Below, piece after piece: positions 55,132-64,000 of a stretch of 64,000 nucleotides of DNA. Under the pieces are notes generated by a model, which saw only the letters and a list, made by a program, of their open reading frames with translations, was not told the origin of the DNA and did no database searches. Source of the DNA: Antribacter gilvus (lineage in GTDB: Bacteria; Actinomycetota; Actinomycetes; Actinomycetales; Cellulomonadaceae); the NCBI RefSeq assembly GCF_003946865.1, contig NZ_QXTH01000001.1, positions 558,001 to 622,000 of the forward strand, in the 5' to 3' direction. The position numbers and the translations under genes are program-made. Within the stretch, counting starts at the first letter, position 1; each line of letters starts with the position of its first letter.

Positions 55132-55956
55132 ATGAGCACCACCTCCCTTCCCAAGGTCGTCGCGACGGACCTCGACGGGACGCTCCTGCGCGACGACGGC
55201 ACCGTCTCCCCGCGCACCCGCGCCGCCCTGGCCGCTGCCGAGGCCGCCGGGATCGAGGTCGTGTTCGTGACGGCCCGCCCACCCCGCACCCTCGCCCGGC
55301 TCGCCGACCTCGTGGGCGGCCACGGGCACGCCATCTGCTTCGGCGGCGGCGCGGTCTGGGACCTGGCGACAGGCTGCGCGCTCGAGTCCTGGGGGTTCGA
55401 CGACGACGCGGTGCGGGCCCTCGCCGCCGGGCTGCGGGCCGCGATGCCGGACGTGGCGCTCGCGGTGGAGCGGGTCGACGGCGCCTCCTTCGACCCCCAC
55501 TTCGTGGTGTCCCCGAGCTTCGAGGAGCCGGGGATGACGGCCGAGCGCAGCGCCGCCCTCGTCGAGGAGACGCTCGGCGGCGAGCCCGTCCTGAAGCTGC
55601 TCGCCCGGTCGGACGCCACCGACCCGGTGCGCCTCCAGGAGCTCGCCGCGACCGTGGTCGGCGACCGTGCGCACCTCGCCTACTCGGGCGCCGTCGGCCT
55701 CGCCGAGATCATGCCGCCCGGCGTCACCAAGTCCGCGGCGCTGGCCGGCTGGTGCGCACGCCTCGGGGTCGAGCCGGCCGACGTGTGGGCGTTCGGCGAC
55801 ATGCCCGTCGACCTGCCGATGCTGGAGTGGGCAGGCCGGGGCGTGGCCGTCGCCAACGCGCACCCGGACGTGCTCGCCCGCGTGCGCGACGTCGTCGGCT
55901 CGAACGAGGAGGACGGCGTCGCTGCCGCCATCGAGGCGGCGCTCGCCGCCCGCTGA
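55132..55956 (+). CDS. Cof-type HAD-IIB family phosphatase
   Basis: A 274-aa hydrolase. Motif I is VVATDLDGTLLRDDG (nucleophile and acid/base Asp), motif II is FVTARP, the motif III lysine is in GVTKSAAL and motif IV is FGDMPVDLPML. The C2B cap lies between motifs II and III. Cof-type enzymes dephosphorylate small metabolites such as sugar phosphates or pyridoxal phosphate; the substrate is not determinable here. The ATG at 55132 fits the family start. Confidence 0.9.
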   Translation: MSTTSLPKVVATDLDGTLLRDDGTVSPRTRAALAAAEAAGIEVVFVTARPPRTLARLADLVGGHGHAICFGGGAVWDLATGCALESWGFDDDAVRALAAGLRAAMPDVALAVERVDGASFDPHFVVSPSFEEPGMTAERSAALVEETLGGEPVLKLLARSDATDPVRLQELAATVVGDRAHLAYSGAVGLAEIMPPGVTKSAALAGWCARLGVEPADVWAFGDMPVDLPMLEWAGRGVAVANAHPDVLARVRDVVGSNEEDGVAAAIEAALAAR

Positions 55957-55960
55957 CCGC

Positions 55961-56935
55961 TCAGGCGCGCCGCAGGCGCGGCTGAGCCCGGGCGGTCCGC
56001 AGGCCGTCGACGGTGAGGATCACCAGGGCGACCCAGACGAGCGCGAAGCCGGCCCAGCGCACGGGCGGCATGTGCTCGTGGAACACGACCACGCCGAACA
56101 GGAACTGCAGCGCGGGCCCCAGGTACTGGAGCATCCCCACCACGGAGAGCGGGAGCCGTCGTGCGGCACCGCTGAACAGCAGCAGCGGGAGCGCGGTGAT
56201 GATCCCCGACGACACCATGAGCAGAGCGTGGCCCGTCCCGTGCGCGCCGAACGCGCCGTCCGCCCCGAGCCAGATCAGGAACACCGCCGCGAACGGCGCG
56301 GCGACGGTGGTCTCGACCGCCAGGCCGGGCAGCGCGTGGACGGTGCGGCCCACACGGTTCTTGACGAGGCCGTAGACCCCGAACGTGCAGGCTAGCGTCA
56401 GGGCGATCCAGGGCAGGCCGCCGACGCCGAGCGAGATCACGACGACGGCCGCCGCGCCCGCGCCCACGGCGACCCACTGGGCACCCCGCAGCCGCTCCCG
56501 GAGCACGAACACGCCGAGCAGGACGGTGAGCAGGGGGTTGAGGAAGTAGCCGAGCGCGGCATCGAGCACCCGGTCGGTGAGGACGCCGTAGACGTAGACG
56601 GTCCAGTTGGCCACGATCAGCGCCGACGCCAGGGCGAGCGTCGCGAGCGTCCGCGGGTTCCGCAGTGCCGTCCAGTACGCCCCCAGGTGCCGGGTCGCGG
56701 CCAGGCCCACGAGACAGAACAGCAGGCTCCACACGATCCGGTGCGCGATGATCTCGAACGCGCCGGCCGGCGCGAGCAGCGGGAAGAACAGGGGCATGCC
56801 GCCCCAGATGAAGAAGGCGCCGATCCCGAGGGGCAGCCCCCAGCGGTCGGCGGCCACCCCGCTGCCCGACGGCGGAGCCTCCGCCGCGAGGCCCGTCGCG
56901 TCGGCCTGGGGCCCGGTGGGGGAGGGGATGCTCAC
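55961..56935 (-). CDS. rarD: RarD-like EamA/DMT family permease
   Basis: A 324-aa membrane protein of the drug/metabolite transporter superfamily. About ten TM helices arise from two EamA repeats, with RarD-type signatures FFIWGGMPLFFPLL, EIIAHRIVWSLLF, NWTVYVYGV and ALGYFLNPLLTVLLG, and MLQYLGPALQFLFGVVVFHE near the end. The transported substrate is unknown. The GTG at 56935 is used because longer starts would include the tRNA-Tyr gene region. It is convergent with the HAD gene, 4 bp apart. Confidence 0.87.
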   Translation of the reverse strand: MSIPSPTGPQADATGLAAEAPPSGSGVAADRWGLPLGIGAFFIWGGMPLFFPLLAPAGAFEIIAHRIVWSLLFCLVGLAATRHLGAYWTALRNPRTLATLALASALIVANWTVYVYGVLTDRVLDAALGYFLNPLLTVLLGVFVLRERLRGAQWVAVGAGAAAVVVISLGVGGLPWIALTLACTFGVYGLVKNRVGRTVHALPGLAVETTVAAPFAAVFLIWLGADGAFGAHGTGHALLMVSSGIITALPLLLFSGAARRLPLSVVGMLQYLGPALQFLFGVVVFHEHMPPVRWAGFALVWVALVILTVDGLRTARAQPRLRRA

Positions 56936-57028
56936 CTCGCCACGATAGGTGCCCGGGACGACGACGGCGGTCCGCCGGCCGACCGGGTGCTGTGTGGCGC
57001 TGGTCACGCCACCGCCTGCGGATTCGAT

Positions 57029-57058
57029 TTCGCCTCCGGGCCGTCGACACGTTAATGT
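57029..57058 (+). promoter_or_regulatory. Promoter of tRNA-Tyr
   Basis: TTCGCC and TAATGT with 18-bp spacing; TAATGT at 57053-57058 lies 15 nt before the tRNA. The same -10 hexamer serves tRNA-Thr. Confidence 0.6.
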
Positions 57059-57072
57059 TGGGCCCGCACCAC

Positions 57073-57153
57073 GGCAGGTTGCCCGAGCGGCCAAAGGGAT
57101 CTGACTGTAAATCAGACGCGTAAGCTTCGGGGGTTCGAATCCCTCACCTGCCA
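57073..57153 (+). tRNA. tRNA-Tyr (GTA)
   Basis: An 81-nt class II tRNA with acceptor stem GGCAGGT/ACCTGCC, anticodon GTA in loop CTGTAAA, a long variable arm as expected for bacterial tRNA-Tyr, and T-arm GGTTCGAAT. The CCA end is not encoded. Confidence 0.95.
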
Positions 57154-57163
57154 CCCAGTGCTC

Positions 57164-57195
57164 AGAGGCCCGGAATCGTCAGATTCCGGGCCTCT
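57164..57195 (+). terminator. Terminator of tRNA-Tyr
   Basis: A 14-bp perfect stem AGAGGCCCGGAATC / GATTCCGGGCCTCT with loop GTCA, 11 nt after the tRNA. Confidence 0.9.
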
Positions 57196-57284
57196 AGTCA
57201 TCCCCGGCCGGCGTGCGGAGCGGCGGCCTCGCCGACCTGGTCGGCAGGGCTGTCGGGGTGTGACGCAGGCCCGCCAGATCCGAT

Positions 57285-57313
57285 TTCACACGTGCCCTCC
57301 GACCGTGTAATGT
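57285..57313 (+). promoter_or_regulatory. Promoter of the tRNA-Thr unit
   Basis: TTCACA (57285-57290), 17-bp spacer, TAATGT (57308-57313), which is close to the vegetative consensus. Confidence 0.75.
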
Positions 57314-57323
57314 TCTACCCGCT

Positions 57324-57396
57324 GCCCCGATAGCTCAGTCGGTAGAGCGTCTCCATGGTAAGGAGAAGGTCAAGGGTTCGATTCCCTTTCGGGGCT
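57324..57396 (+). tRNA. tRNA-Thr (GGT)
   Basis: Acceptor GCCCCGA/TCGGGGC, D-arm AGCTCAGTCGGTAGAGC, anticodon GGT in a 7-nt loop closed by TCTCC/GGAGA, T-arm GGGTTCGATTCCC. The order tRNA-Thr, tRNA-Met, rpmG, had genes is conserved in actinobacteria. Confidence 0.95.
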
Positions 57397-57407
57397 CTGT
57401 GATGGTG

Positions 57408-57448
57408 CGCGGGGCCGCCCCCCGGAATATCGGCGGGGCGGCCTCGCG
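57408..57448 (+). terminator. Stem-loop between tRNA-Thr and tRNA-Met
   Basis: GCGCGGGGCCGCCCC pairs with GGGGCGGCCTCGC (one wobble), loop about 13 nt. It may be a partial terminator or a processing site. Confidence 0.6.
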
Positions 57449-57460
57449 TTCATCACGTGC

Positions 57461-57537
57461 GGCGGGGTAGCTCAGCTGGTCAGAGCGCACGACTCATAAT
57501 CGTGAGGTCGCGGGTTCGAGCCCCGCCCTCGCTACCA
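57461..57537 (+). tRNA. tRNA-Met (CAT)
   Basis: Anticodon CAT in loop CTCATAA closed by CACGA/TCGTG, D-arm AGCTCAGCTGGTCAGAGC, T-arm GGGTTCGAGCCCC, and an encoded CCA at 57535-57537. The acceptor stem has two G-U pairs. It lacks the initiator features, so elongator Met is favoured; tRNA-Ile2 with a modified C cannot be excluded. Confidence 0.92.
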
Positions 57538-57643
57538 AGCACATCCTTCACGGTCCAGCCTGCCTGGATCACCGTACGGCGGCCGGAGTCGTACGGCCCG
57601 ATACACACATGCGCCTCTCCGTGAGGCGCGAGAGGTGAGAACC

Positions 57644-57814
57644 ATGGCAAGCAAGAGCGCCGACGTCCGCCCGAAGATCACGATGGCGTGCGTGGACTGC
57701 AAGGAGCGGAACTACATCACGAAGAAGAACCGCCGCAACGACCCCGACCGTCTCGAGCTGGCGAAGTTCTGCCCGCGCTGCGGCAAGCACACCGCGCACC
57801 GCGAGACTCGCTGA
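57644..57814 (+). CDS. rpmG: 50S ribosomal protein L33
   Basis: A 56-aa ribosomal protein L33 of the zinc-binding (C+) type: [11 protein letters not shown] and [10 protein letters not shown] give two CxxC pairs. It is preceded by a small hairpin (GCGCCTC/GAGGCGC, 57611-57629) that may be a leader structure, and a GAGAGGTGAG ribosome-binding site. It sits between tRNA-Met and the had genes as in other actinobacteria. Confidence 0.96.
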   Translation: MASKSADVRPKITMACVDCKERNYITKKNRRNDPDRLELAKFCPRCGKHTAHRETR

Positions 57815-57845
57815 TCTCGCTGCGGTAGCGACTCTTCACACCGAC

Positions 57846-58316
57846 GTGGCGAACACTGTGCCCGACCCCGGCTTCGCCGGGCGCGAGTACCCGGCGACGA
57901 GCCCGTACTCCGTGGGCCGCGAGAAGATTCGCGAGTTCGCCTCAGCCGTCGGTGCGGCCCACCCCGCGCACCACGACTCCGTGGCAGCGCGGGGTCTCGG
58001 CTATCCGGACCTGGTGGCCCCCGCCACCTTCGCGGTGGTCGTGGCGCAGCGCGCCGAGGCGCAGTACGTCCAGGACCCGGCGGCCGGGATCGACTTCTCC
58101 CGTGTGGTCCACGCGGACGAGCGGTTCACGCACCACCGTCCCATCGTCGCCGGCGACGAGCTGGTGACGGTGCTGCACGTCGACTCCGTCGCGACACGCG
58201 GAGTGCTCTCGCTGGTCACCACCCGCTGCGAGATCTTCGCCGAGTCGGCCGACGGTACGCGCGAGCCCGTCTCCACGGTCACCTCCACGCTCGCGGTCCG
58301 GGGTGAGGACGCATGA
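57846..58316 (+). CDS. FAS1-like/MaoC-type dehydratase subunit (HadA/HadC-like)
   Basis: A 156-aa hot-dog-fold protein of the N-terminal MaoC-type dehydratase family, equivalent by position and sequence to HadA/HadC beside rpmG2 in mycobacteria. Visible family features are YSVGREKIREFASAVG at the start and VVHADERFTHHRPIVAGDEL in the second half. It lacks the catalytic Asp-His pair and is expected to pair with the next gene product as a (3R)-hydroxyacyl dehydratase heterodimer. It starts with GTG and overlaps the next gene by 4 bp. Confidence 0.88.
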   Translation: MANTVPDPGFAGREYPATSPYSVGREKIREFASAVGAAHPAHHDSVAARGLGYPDLVAPATFAVVVAQRAEAQYVQDPAAGIDFSRVVHADERFTHHRPIVAGDELVTVLHVDSVATRGVLSLVTTRCEIFAESADGTREPVSTVTSTLAVRGEDA

Positions 58317-58753
58317 GCGCGCAGGAGACCGCCGCGCCGCGGCTCGCCGACGTGGCCGTCGGTGACGTGATCGGCACCAGGACCGTCGAGCTGGACCGCT
58401 CCCGGCTGGTCCGCTACGCCGGTGCGAGCGGTGACTTCAACCCCATCCACTGGAACGACTCCTTCGCCGAGGGCGTGGGCCTGCCCGGCGTCATCGCGCA
58501 CGGCATGCTCACCATGGGATCGGCCGTGGGTCTGGTCGAGGACTGGGCGGGCGATCCCGGCGCCGTCGTCGAGTACCGGACGCGCTTCACCCGGACCGTC
58601 CCGGTCCCCAACCCGGGCACCGCGCTGGTCGAGGTCACCGGCACGGTGGCCGCCGTCGACGCCGAGGCGGGCAGGGTCCGCGTGGACCTGACCGTCACGT
58701 CGGACGGGCAGGCGGTCCTGGGCCGCGCCCAGGTGCTCGTCCGCCTGGCCTGA
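58313..58753 (+). CDS. MaoC-type dehydratase catalytic subunit (HadB-like)
   Basis: A 146-aa hot-dog dehydratase with the hydratase-2 motif YAGASGDFNPIHWNDSFA (catalytic Asp and His) followed by GVIAHGMLTMGSAV. With the upstream subunit it should dehydrate (3R)-hydroxyacyl thioesters in fatty acid elongation. The two genes overlap by ATGA. No mycolate-specific genes are near, so ordinary type II fatty acid synthesis is the likely role. Confidence 0.92.
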   Translation: MSAQETAAPRLADVAVGDVIGTRTVELDRSRLVRYAGASGDFNPIHWNDSFAEGVGLPGVIAHGMLTMGSAVGLVEDWAGDPGAVVEYRTRFTRTVPVPNPGTALVEVTGTVAAVDAEAGRVRVDLTVTSDGQAVLGRAQVLVRLA

Positions 58754-58769
58754 CCGGCGGACGGTCCCC

Positions 58770-59960
58770 TCACCAGTTCGGCGTCAGCCCCGGCACGTTC
58801 TGGGGCAACGGCAGGTCTACCGGCCGCACCACGTAGGTCAGGCCCCGGGTCGACCTCTGCCAGACCCGTTCGAGGTTCGCCCGCGGGTACACGCCCCGGA
58901 CCAGGTCGTCCGAGGTCCGGTTCGGGTCGTTGACGATCGCGTCGCCGTCGGCCGTGAAGCCCACCAGCACGAACAGGTGCCCCTCGGTGCTGTAGCCGGC
59001 CTCGGGCAGGTCCTCCGCGGCCCACGACCCGGAGAGCACGAGCGGGATCCCGGCCTCGACGAACCTCTCCGCCTCCGCGAGGGACCGTAGCCGGGTCACG
59101 AACCCCACGAGCCCGAAGCGGTGCGCGTAGGCGGTGCTGAACGCCCAGTTCCCCGCGCCGCCGTACGCGTGGTCCCACGTGCCCAGAGCGGCGTGGGCGA
59201 TCTGGGGGTCCGCCGGTGCGTCGATGCCGGTGAGATCCTCGGCGGGCACCGCATGGGCGTGCCCGTAGAAGTACTGCACCATCGTGACCGAGGTGGGTGA
59301 GCACCACACCGTCCCGCCCCCGCCGAACTCGGGGTACTCGCCGGAGTGGACCAGCTGGGAGAACGCCGGCACGTCGAGCTCGACGTGCCGCCCGAGCGTG
59401 AACGCGCTCGTCGCGGCGGCGGGGCCGGACGACGGCCCGGTGGTCAGGACGGCCACCTGGCGCAGGCCCGGCCCCGCGACCGAGCCCGCGGGCCGGTGCA
59501 GGACGACCCGTGTCCGGAAGGCCACGGGCTCGCGCCCCGCGCGGGCCACGTAGGTGTCGGTCGAGACCGCGGCGTCCTCGTCGTCCTGGCCGGTCACCGA
59601 GGCGCGGTGGACGTCGCCCGCGGCGTGGTCCGCGCCGGACGCCCAGCGCCCCAGGACGAACCATCTGGTCCAGCGACCGTCGGCGAGGCGTCCCTGCAGC
59701 TGCACCTCCACCCACGTCCCGGTGGGCGTCACCGCGTTCCACGACACCACGGTCTCGTGGACGGGGTAGCCCGCCTCGAGCGCCGGGGACGTCCAGGTCC
59801 CCGTCTCGTACGCCACGGGCGTGCCGTCGCCGAACGGGTCCGCGTACTGCGCGGGGGACCCGTCCGGCCCGAGGACGACCCCGGCCGCGTCAGGCAGCAG
59901 GTGCTCGGTGGTCCCGCCCGCGAGGCCCTCCGTGCCGGCCCAGGTGCTCAGCGTGATCAT
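58770..59960 (-). CDS. C39-family-like cysteine peptidase
   Basis: A 396-aa protein. The N-terminal ~190 residues are a beta-rich domain (TWVEVQLQGRLADGRWTRWF). The C-terminal domain is a peptidase C39-like papain fold, with the likely nucleophile Cys in GGGGTVWCSPTSVTMVQY, the His in GHLFVLVGF and an Asp/Asn in NDPN. No secretion signal is seen with the chosen ATG at 59960. A longer frame to 60164 is rejected because it would cover the thiC riboswitch. Substrate unknown. Confidence 0.82.
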   Translation of the reverse strand: MITLSTWAGTEGLAGGTTEHLLPDAAGVVLGPDGSPAQYADPFGDGTPVAYETGTWTSPALEAGYPVHETVVSWNAVTPTGTWVEVQLQGRLADGRWTRWFVLGRWASGADHAAGDVHRASVTGQDDEDAAVSTDTYVARAGREPVAFRTRVVLHRPAGSVAGPGLRQVAVLTTGPSSGPAAATSAFTLGRHVELDVPAFSQLVHSGEYPEFGGGGTVWCSPTSVTMVQYFYGHAHAVPAEDLTGIDAPADPQIAHAALGTWDHAYGGAGNWAFSTAYAHRFGLVGFVTRLRSLAEAERFVEAGIPLVLSGSWAAEDLPEAGYSTEGHLFVLVGFTADGDAIVNDPNRTSDDLVRGVYPRANLERVWQRSTRGLTYVVRPVDLPLPQNVPGLTPNW

Positions 59961-60011
59961 GGCGGGAAACCTGCCAGAGAACGGACGATCCACCCGGAAG
60001 GCGCGCGGTGC

Positions 60012-61853
<1,842 letters not shown>

Positions 61854-61872
61854 CCCGGACACGCCGAGGGAA

Positions 61873-61951
61873 AGCGCCGAGGTAGTGCGTTCGTCCGGCA
61901 GGGCCACGGGTTGACCGTGGCCCTGCCGGACGAACGCACTACCTCGGCGCT
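61873..61951. terminator. 37-bp perfect inverted repeat between convergent thiC and lacI-type genes
   Basis: Arms 61873-61909 and 61915-61951 are exact complements over 37 bp with a 5-nt loop (GTTGA). The outer part (CGCCGAGGTAG) resembles the hairpin at 54552-54604. Confidence 0.92.
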
Positions 61952-61966
61952 CTCGCCTGGCGGCGG

Positions 61967-63082
61967 CTAGAGCTCCGGCACCGGGCCCGTCGTCGTGCCC
62001 TGCACCAGGCCCACCTCCAGGGTGATGGTCTCCGGGTCGTCCCCCGCGAGGAGCGCGATGACGGCCCGGCCCAGGGCCTTGCCCTTCTCGGCCAGCGGCT
62101 GGTGCACGCTCGTCAGCACGTCGGGCGAGAGCCACGGCAGGTCGAGGCCGTCGAAGCCCGCGATCGAGACGTCCTCCGGGATGCGCAGCCCCAGCTCGCG
62201 GGCGGCGATGACGGCACCGGCGGCGAGGAGGTCGGAGTGCGCGAAGATCGCCGTCGGCCGCTCGGAGGTGGGCACCCACGCGCCGAGGATCTCCATGGCG
62301 GCGTCGCGCCCGTGCTCCACCAGCGAGGCGGGCGTCTCCCAGGACAGCACCGGCTGGATGACGTCGCGCACGCCGCCGAGGCGGTTGCGGGTGGGCGTGC
62401 GGTCGGCCTGTTCGAGGCGCTCGGGCGACACCGGCCCGGACCGCTCGTCCCGGCCGAAGGGCAGCGCGATCTCGGCGATGCGCGTGTGGCCGAGCTCCAC
62501 GAGGTGCCGCACCGCCTCGGCCGTGCCACGACGGTCGTCGATCGTGACCAGGGGTGCACCAGGGACGGCACGGCCCTCGCCGATCACGACGGGCACACCC
62601 CGGCGTTGCAGGGCAGCCACGTTCGGGTCGTCGGTGAGGGCGCCCCACACCAGCACGGCCACGTCCATCGCGGCGGCCTCGACCAGCGGGTCGACGGCCG
62701 GCGGCAGGCCGACGGTCTCGAGCCCCGCCAGCTGCAGCGACCCCTGCGGCGTGCCGGGGACCAGCAGCACGCCGAGCCCCTGCTCGCCGATCGTGGACAC
62801 CAGACCGTGCAGCACCTGGATCGACACGGGGTCGCGGAACGACCGGCCCAGCTGGTCCCCGATGAGGACGCCGACGATCCCGGAGCGGCCCGACCGCAGC
62901 TGACGACCCAGGGGATTGGGACCCGAGTACTCGAGGTCGCGCGCGGCCTGCAGCACCCGCTCGCGCGTCTCGGCGGTGATGGGCCCGGCACCCGAGAAGG
63001 CGAGCGACGCCGTGGAGACGGACACGCCTGCCAGCTCGGCTACCTTGGCCAGGGTCGGGCGGCTCCCGCGTTCTCGGCTCAT
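61967..63082 (-). CDS. LacI-family transcriptional regulator
   Basis: A 371-aa regulator. The N-terminal LacI HTH (TLAKVAELAGVSVSTASLAF) with hinge helix (NPLGRQLRSGRSG) is followed by a periplasmic-binding-like sensor domain (GVLIGDQ, TAIFAHSDLLAAGAV, DVSIAGFDGLDLP). The Ala in the SLAFSG position where VSR is common is a minor variation. It is divergent from an MFS permease gene, which it probably controls; the ligand is likely a sugar or other small metabolite. The ATG at 63082 follows GAGGAG. Confidence 0.92.
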   Translation of the reverse strand: MSRERGSRPTLAKVAELAGVSVSTASLAFSGAGPITAETRERVLQAARDLEYSGPNPLGRQLRSGRSGIVGVLIGDQLGRSFRDPVSIQVLHGLVSTIGEQGLGVLLVPGTPQGSLQLAGLETVGLPPAVDPLVEAAAMDVAVLVWGALTDDPNVAALQRRGVPVVIGEGRAVPGAPLVTIDDRRGTAEAVRHLVELGHTRIAEIALPFGRDERSGPVSPERLEQADRTPTRNRLGGVRDVIQPVLSWETPASLVEHGRDAAMEILGAWVPTSERPTAIFAHSDLLAAGAVIAARELGLRIPEDVSIAGFDGLDLPWLSPDVLTSVHQPLAEKGKALGRAVIALLAGDDPETITLEVGLVQGTTTGPVPEL

Positions 63083-63136
63083 CGAGGCTCCTCGGTGGCG
63101 TCGTCTGCGCGGCCGCCGGAATCCGCTGGACCGCAC

Positions 63137-63163
63137 GCTGGTTGTCGTGTGTGCTGGTTGTCG
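63137..63163. promoter_or_regulatory. Direct repeat GCTGGTTGTCG in the LacI/MFS divergent region
   Basis: Two exact copies (63137-63147 and 63153-63163), 16 bp apart, upstream of both genes. They may be regulator contacts, although LacI sites are usually palindromic. Only weak symmetry (GGTTGTCGAATCG) is seen. Confidence 0.35.
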
Positions 63164-63247
63164 AATCGTTGCGCGCCTCGTCGGCGACGGCGCGCCCGCC
63201 AGCGTACCCGCACGTCGGGCCGCTCGCCCTGAACCACGAGGAGTTTT

Positions 63248-64000
63248 GTGCCTATCACCCCCGGTGCTGCCCGCAGCGCCGCCTCCCCGTCCGCAGCCGC
63301 GGCCGCCCGTGCCGTGTTCGCGGTCTTCGCCGCGAGCGGCTTCGGCTTCGCGAGCTGGGCGTCCCGGCTCCCCGCCGTACGCGACGGCCTGACGTTCGGC
63401 GAGGGGGAGATGGGCCTCCTGCTCCTCACCGGAGCCATCGGCTCGGTGGTCGCCATCCCGCTGTCCGGCCTCGTGGTCGAGCGGCTGGGCACCTCCCGCA
63501 CCGTGGTCGTCTTCGCCCTCACCTTCACCGTCGGCGTGGCGATCGCCGCGTTCGGCGTGCACAACGGAGACCACCTCGCGGTCCGGGCGGGCCTCGTGGT
63601 GTCCGGCGTGGGCGCCGGCGTCTGGGACGCCGGCATGAACCTGGAGGGCGCGGCCGTGGAGCAGCGGCTCGGCCGGGCCGTCATGCCGGTCTTCCACGCC
63701 GGGTTCTCGTTCGGCACCGTGCTCGGCGCGGGCGTGGGGGCGCTCGCGGCCCGCTTCGCCCTGCCCGTCGAGTGGCACGTCCCGGCAGCGGGGGTCGTGG
63801 CCCTTCTCACGGTCGTCGTGTCCGTCCGGTACTTCCTCCCCGAGCAGGTGCCCGACGCCGTTCGCGCGCCCCAGGCGCACCCCGTCGCCGGCACGGCGGC
63901 GCACCCGGGCTCGACGGCCGACATGCAGGCGGACCCGGCCGCCACCGCCCTGATCACCGCCCCGGCGGACCCTGCCGCCCCGGGCGAGCGACCGGCGTCG
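63248..64000 (+). CDS. Major facilitator superfamily permease, N-terminal part (cut by window edge)
   Basis: 251 residues are visible with no stop before the window end. The sequence shows six hydrophobic helices of an MFS N-terminal half, with SGFGFASWASRLPAVRDGL, EGEMGLLLLTGAIGSVVAIP and GAGVWDAGMNLEGAAVEQRL, typical of the fucose-permease/YbjJ-like group. The last ~50 residues are an Ala/Pro-rich hydrophilic loop. The GTG follows GAGGAG. Divergent from the LacI-type gene. Substrate unknown. Confidence 0.85.
   Translation, partial: MPITPGAARSAASPSAAAAARAVFAVFAASGFGFASWASRLPAVRDGLTFGEGEMGLLLLTGAIGSVVAIPLSGLVVERLGTSRTVVVFALTFTVGVAIAAFGVHNGDHLAVRAGLVVSGVGAGVWDAGMNLEGAAVEQRLGRAVMPVFHAGFSFGTVLGAGVGALAARFALPVEWHVPAAGVVALLTVVVSVRYFLPEQVPDAVRAPQAHPVAGTAAHPGSTADMQADPAATALITAPADPAAPGERPAS

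Noticed and set aside
56936-57154. Longer rarD frame beginning at 57154
   Set aside because: It would run through the tRNA-Tyr gene and its promoter.
57461-57537. Initiator tRNA-fMet
   Set aside because: The anticodon stem lacks the run of G-C pairs and the acceptor lacks the first-pair mismatch typical of initiators.

Overview
The window is a high-GC chromosomal segment of an actinobacterium. GTG starts are common, 4-bp ATGA/GTGA gene overlaps are frequent, and the rpmG2-had neighbourhood is actinobacterial. The nuo operon, the lack of mycolic-acid genes and the secretion locus suggest Micrococcales (Cellulomonadaceae or Promicromonosporaceae), but the genus is an inference only.

Layout. 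(1) 1-10354: the 3' end of a respiratory complex I operon (nuoG partial, H, I, J, K, L, M, N), translationally coupled to a long-chain polyprenyl diphosphate synthase that probably makes the menaquinone tail. (2) 10398-11822: a convergent GntR-TetR double-HTH regulator with an inverted pair of CTAGTGCAC sites and a possible gene remnant. (3) 11823-49526: a 38-kb envelope/secretion locus. It has three tandem giant (about 2,010-2,026 aa) surface proteins with cadherin-like/Ig-like and fibronectin III repeats; MoxR ATPase, DUF58 and transglutaminase-like membrane protein; RDD-FHA protein, PP2C phosphatase, zinc-ribbon-FHA protein, Ser/Thr kinase and FHA-HTH protein; an FHA-containing EssC/EccC-type FtsK ATPase; and a WXG100 / WXG-effector-like / chaperone-like / small membrane protein / WXG100 cassette. 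(4) 49793-54497: ferredoxin-NADP reductase, M48 protease, a DUF234-type ATPase with a duplicated operator, and YajQ. (5) 54633-58753: SnoaL-like protein, HAD phosphatase, RarD-like permease, tRNA-Tyr, tRNA-Thr, tRNA-Met, rpmG and two MaoC-type dehydratases. (6) 58770-64000: C39-like peptidase, TPP riboswitch with thiC, LacI regulator and a truncated MFS permease.

The centre of interest is region 3. Its core resembles the bifidobacterial PFNA cluster (kinase, FN3, AAA ATPase, DUF58, transglutaminase) joined to a reduced type VII secretion system with no EccB, EccD, EccE or mycosin visible. Four promoters in it (giant genes 2 and 3, and both WXG100 genes) carry the same inverted repeat ATGGG-N8-CCCAT, seen intact at no other promoter examined here. 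The locus encodes its own kinase, phosphatase and FHA-HTH protein, so I infer a phosphorylation-controlled circuit co-expressing surface proteins and secreted WXG100 substrates. The two WXG100 genes are near-identical direct repeats flanking a three-gene cassette that looks like a membrane-active effector, its chaperone and its immunity protein.

Convergent gene pairs are separated by strong stem-loops, including a 37-bp perfect inverted repeat after thiC.
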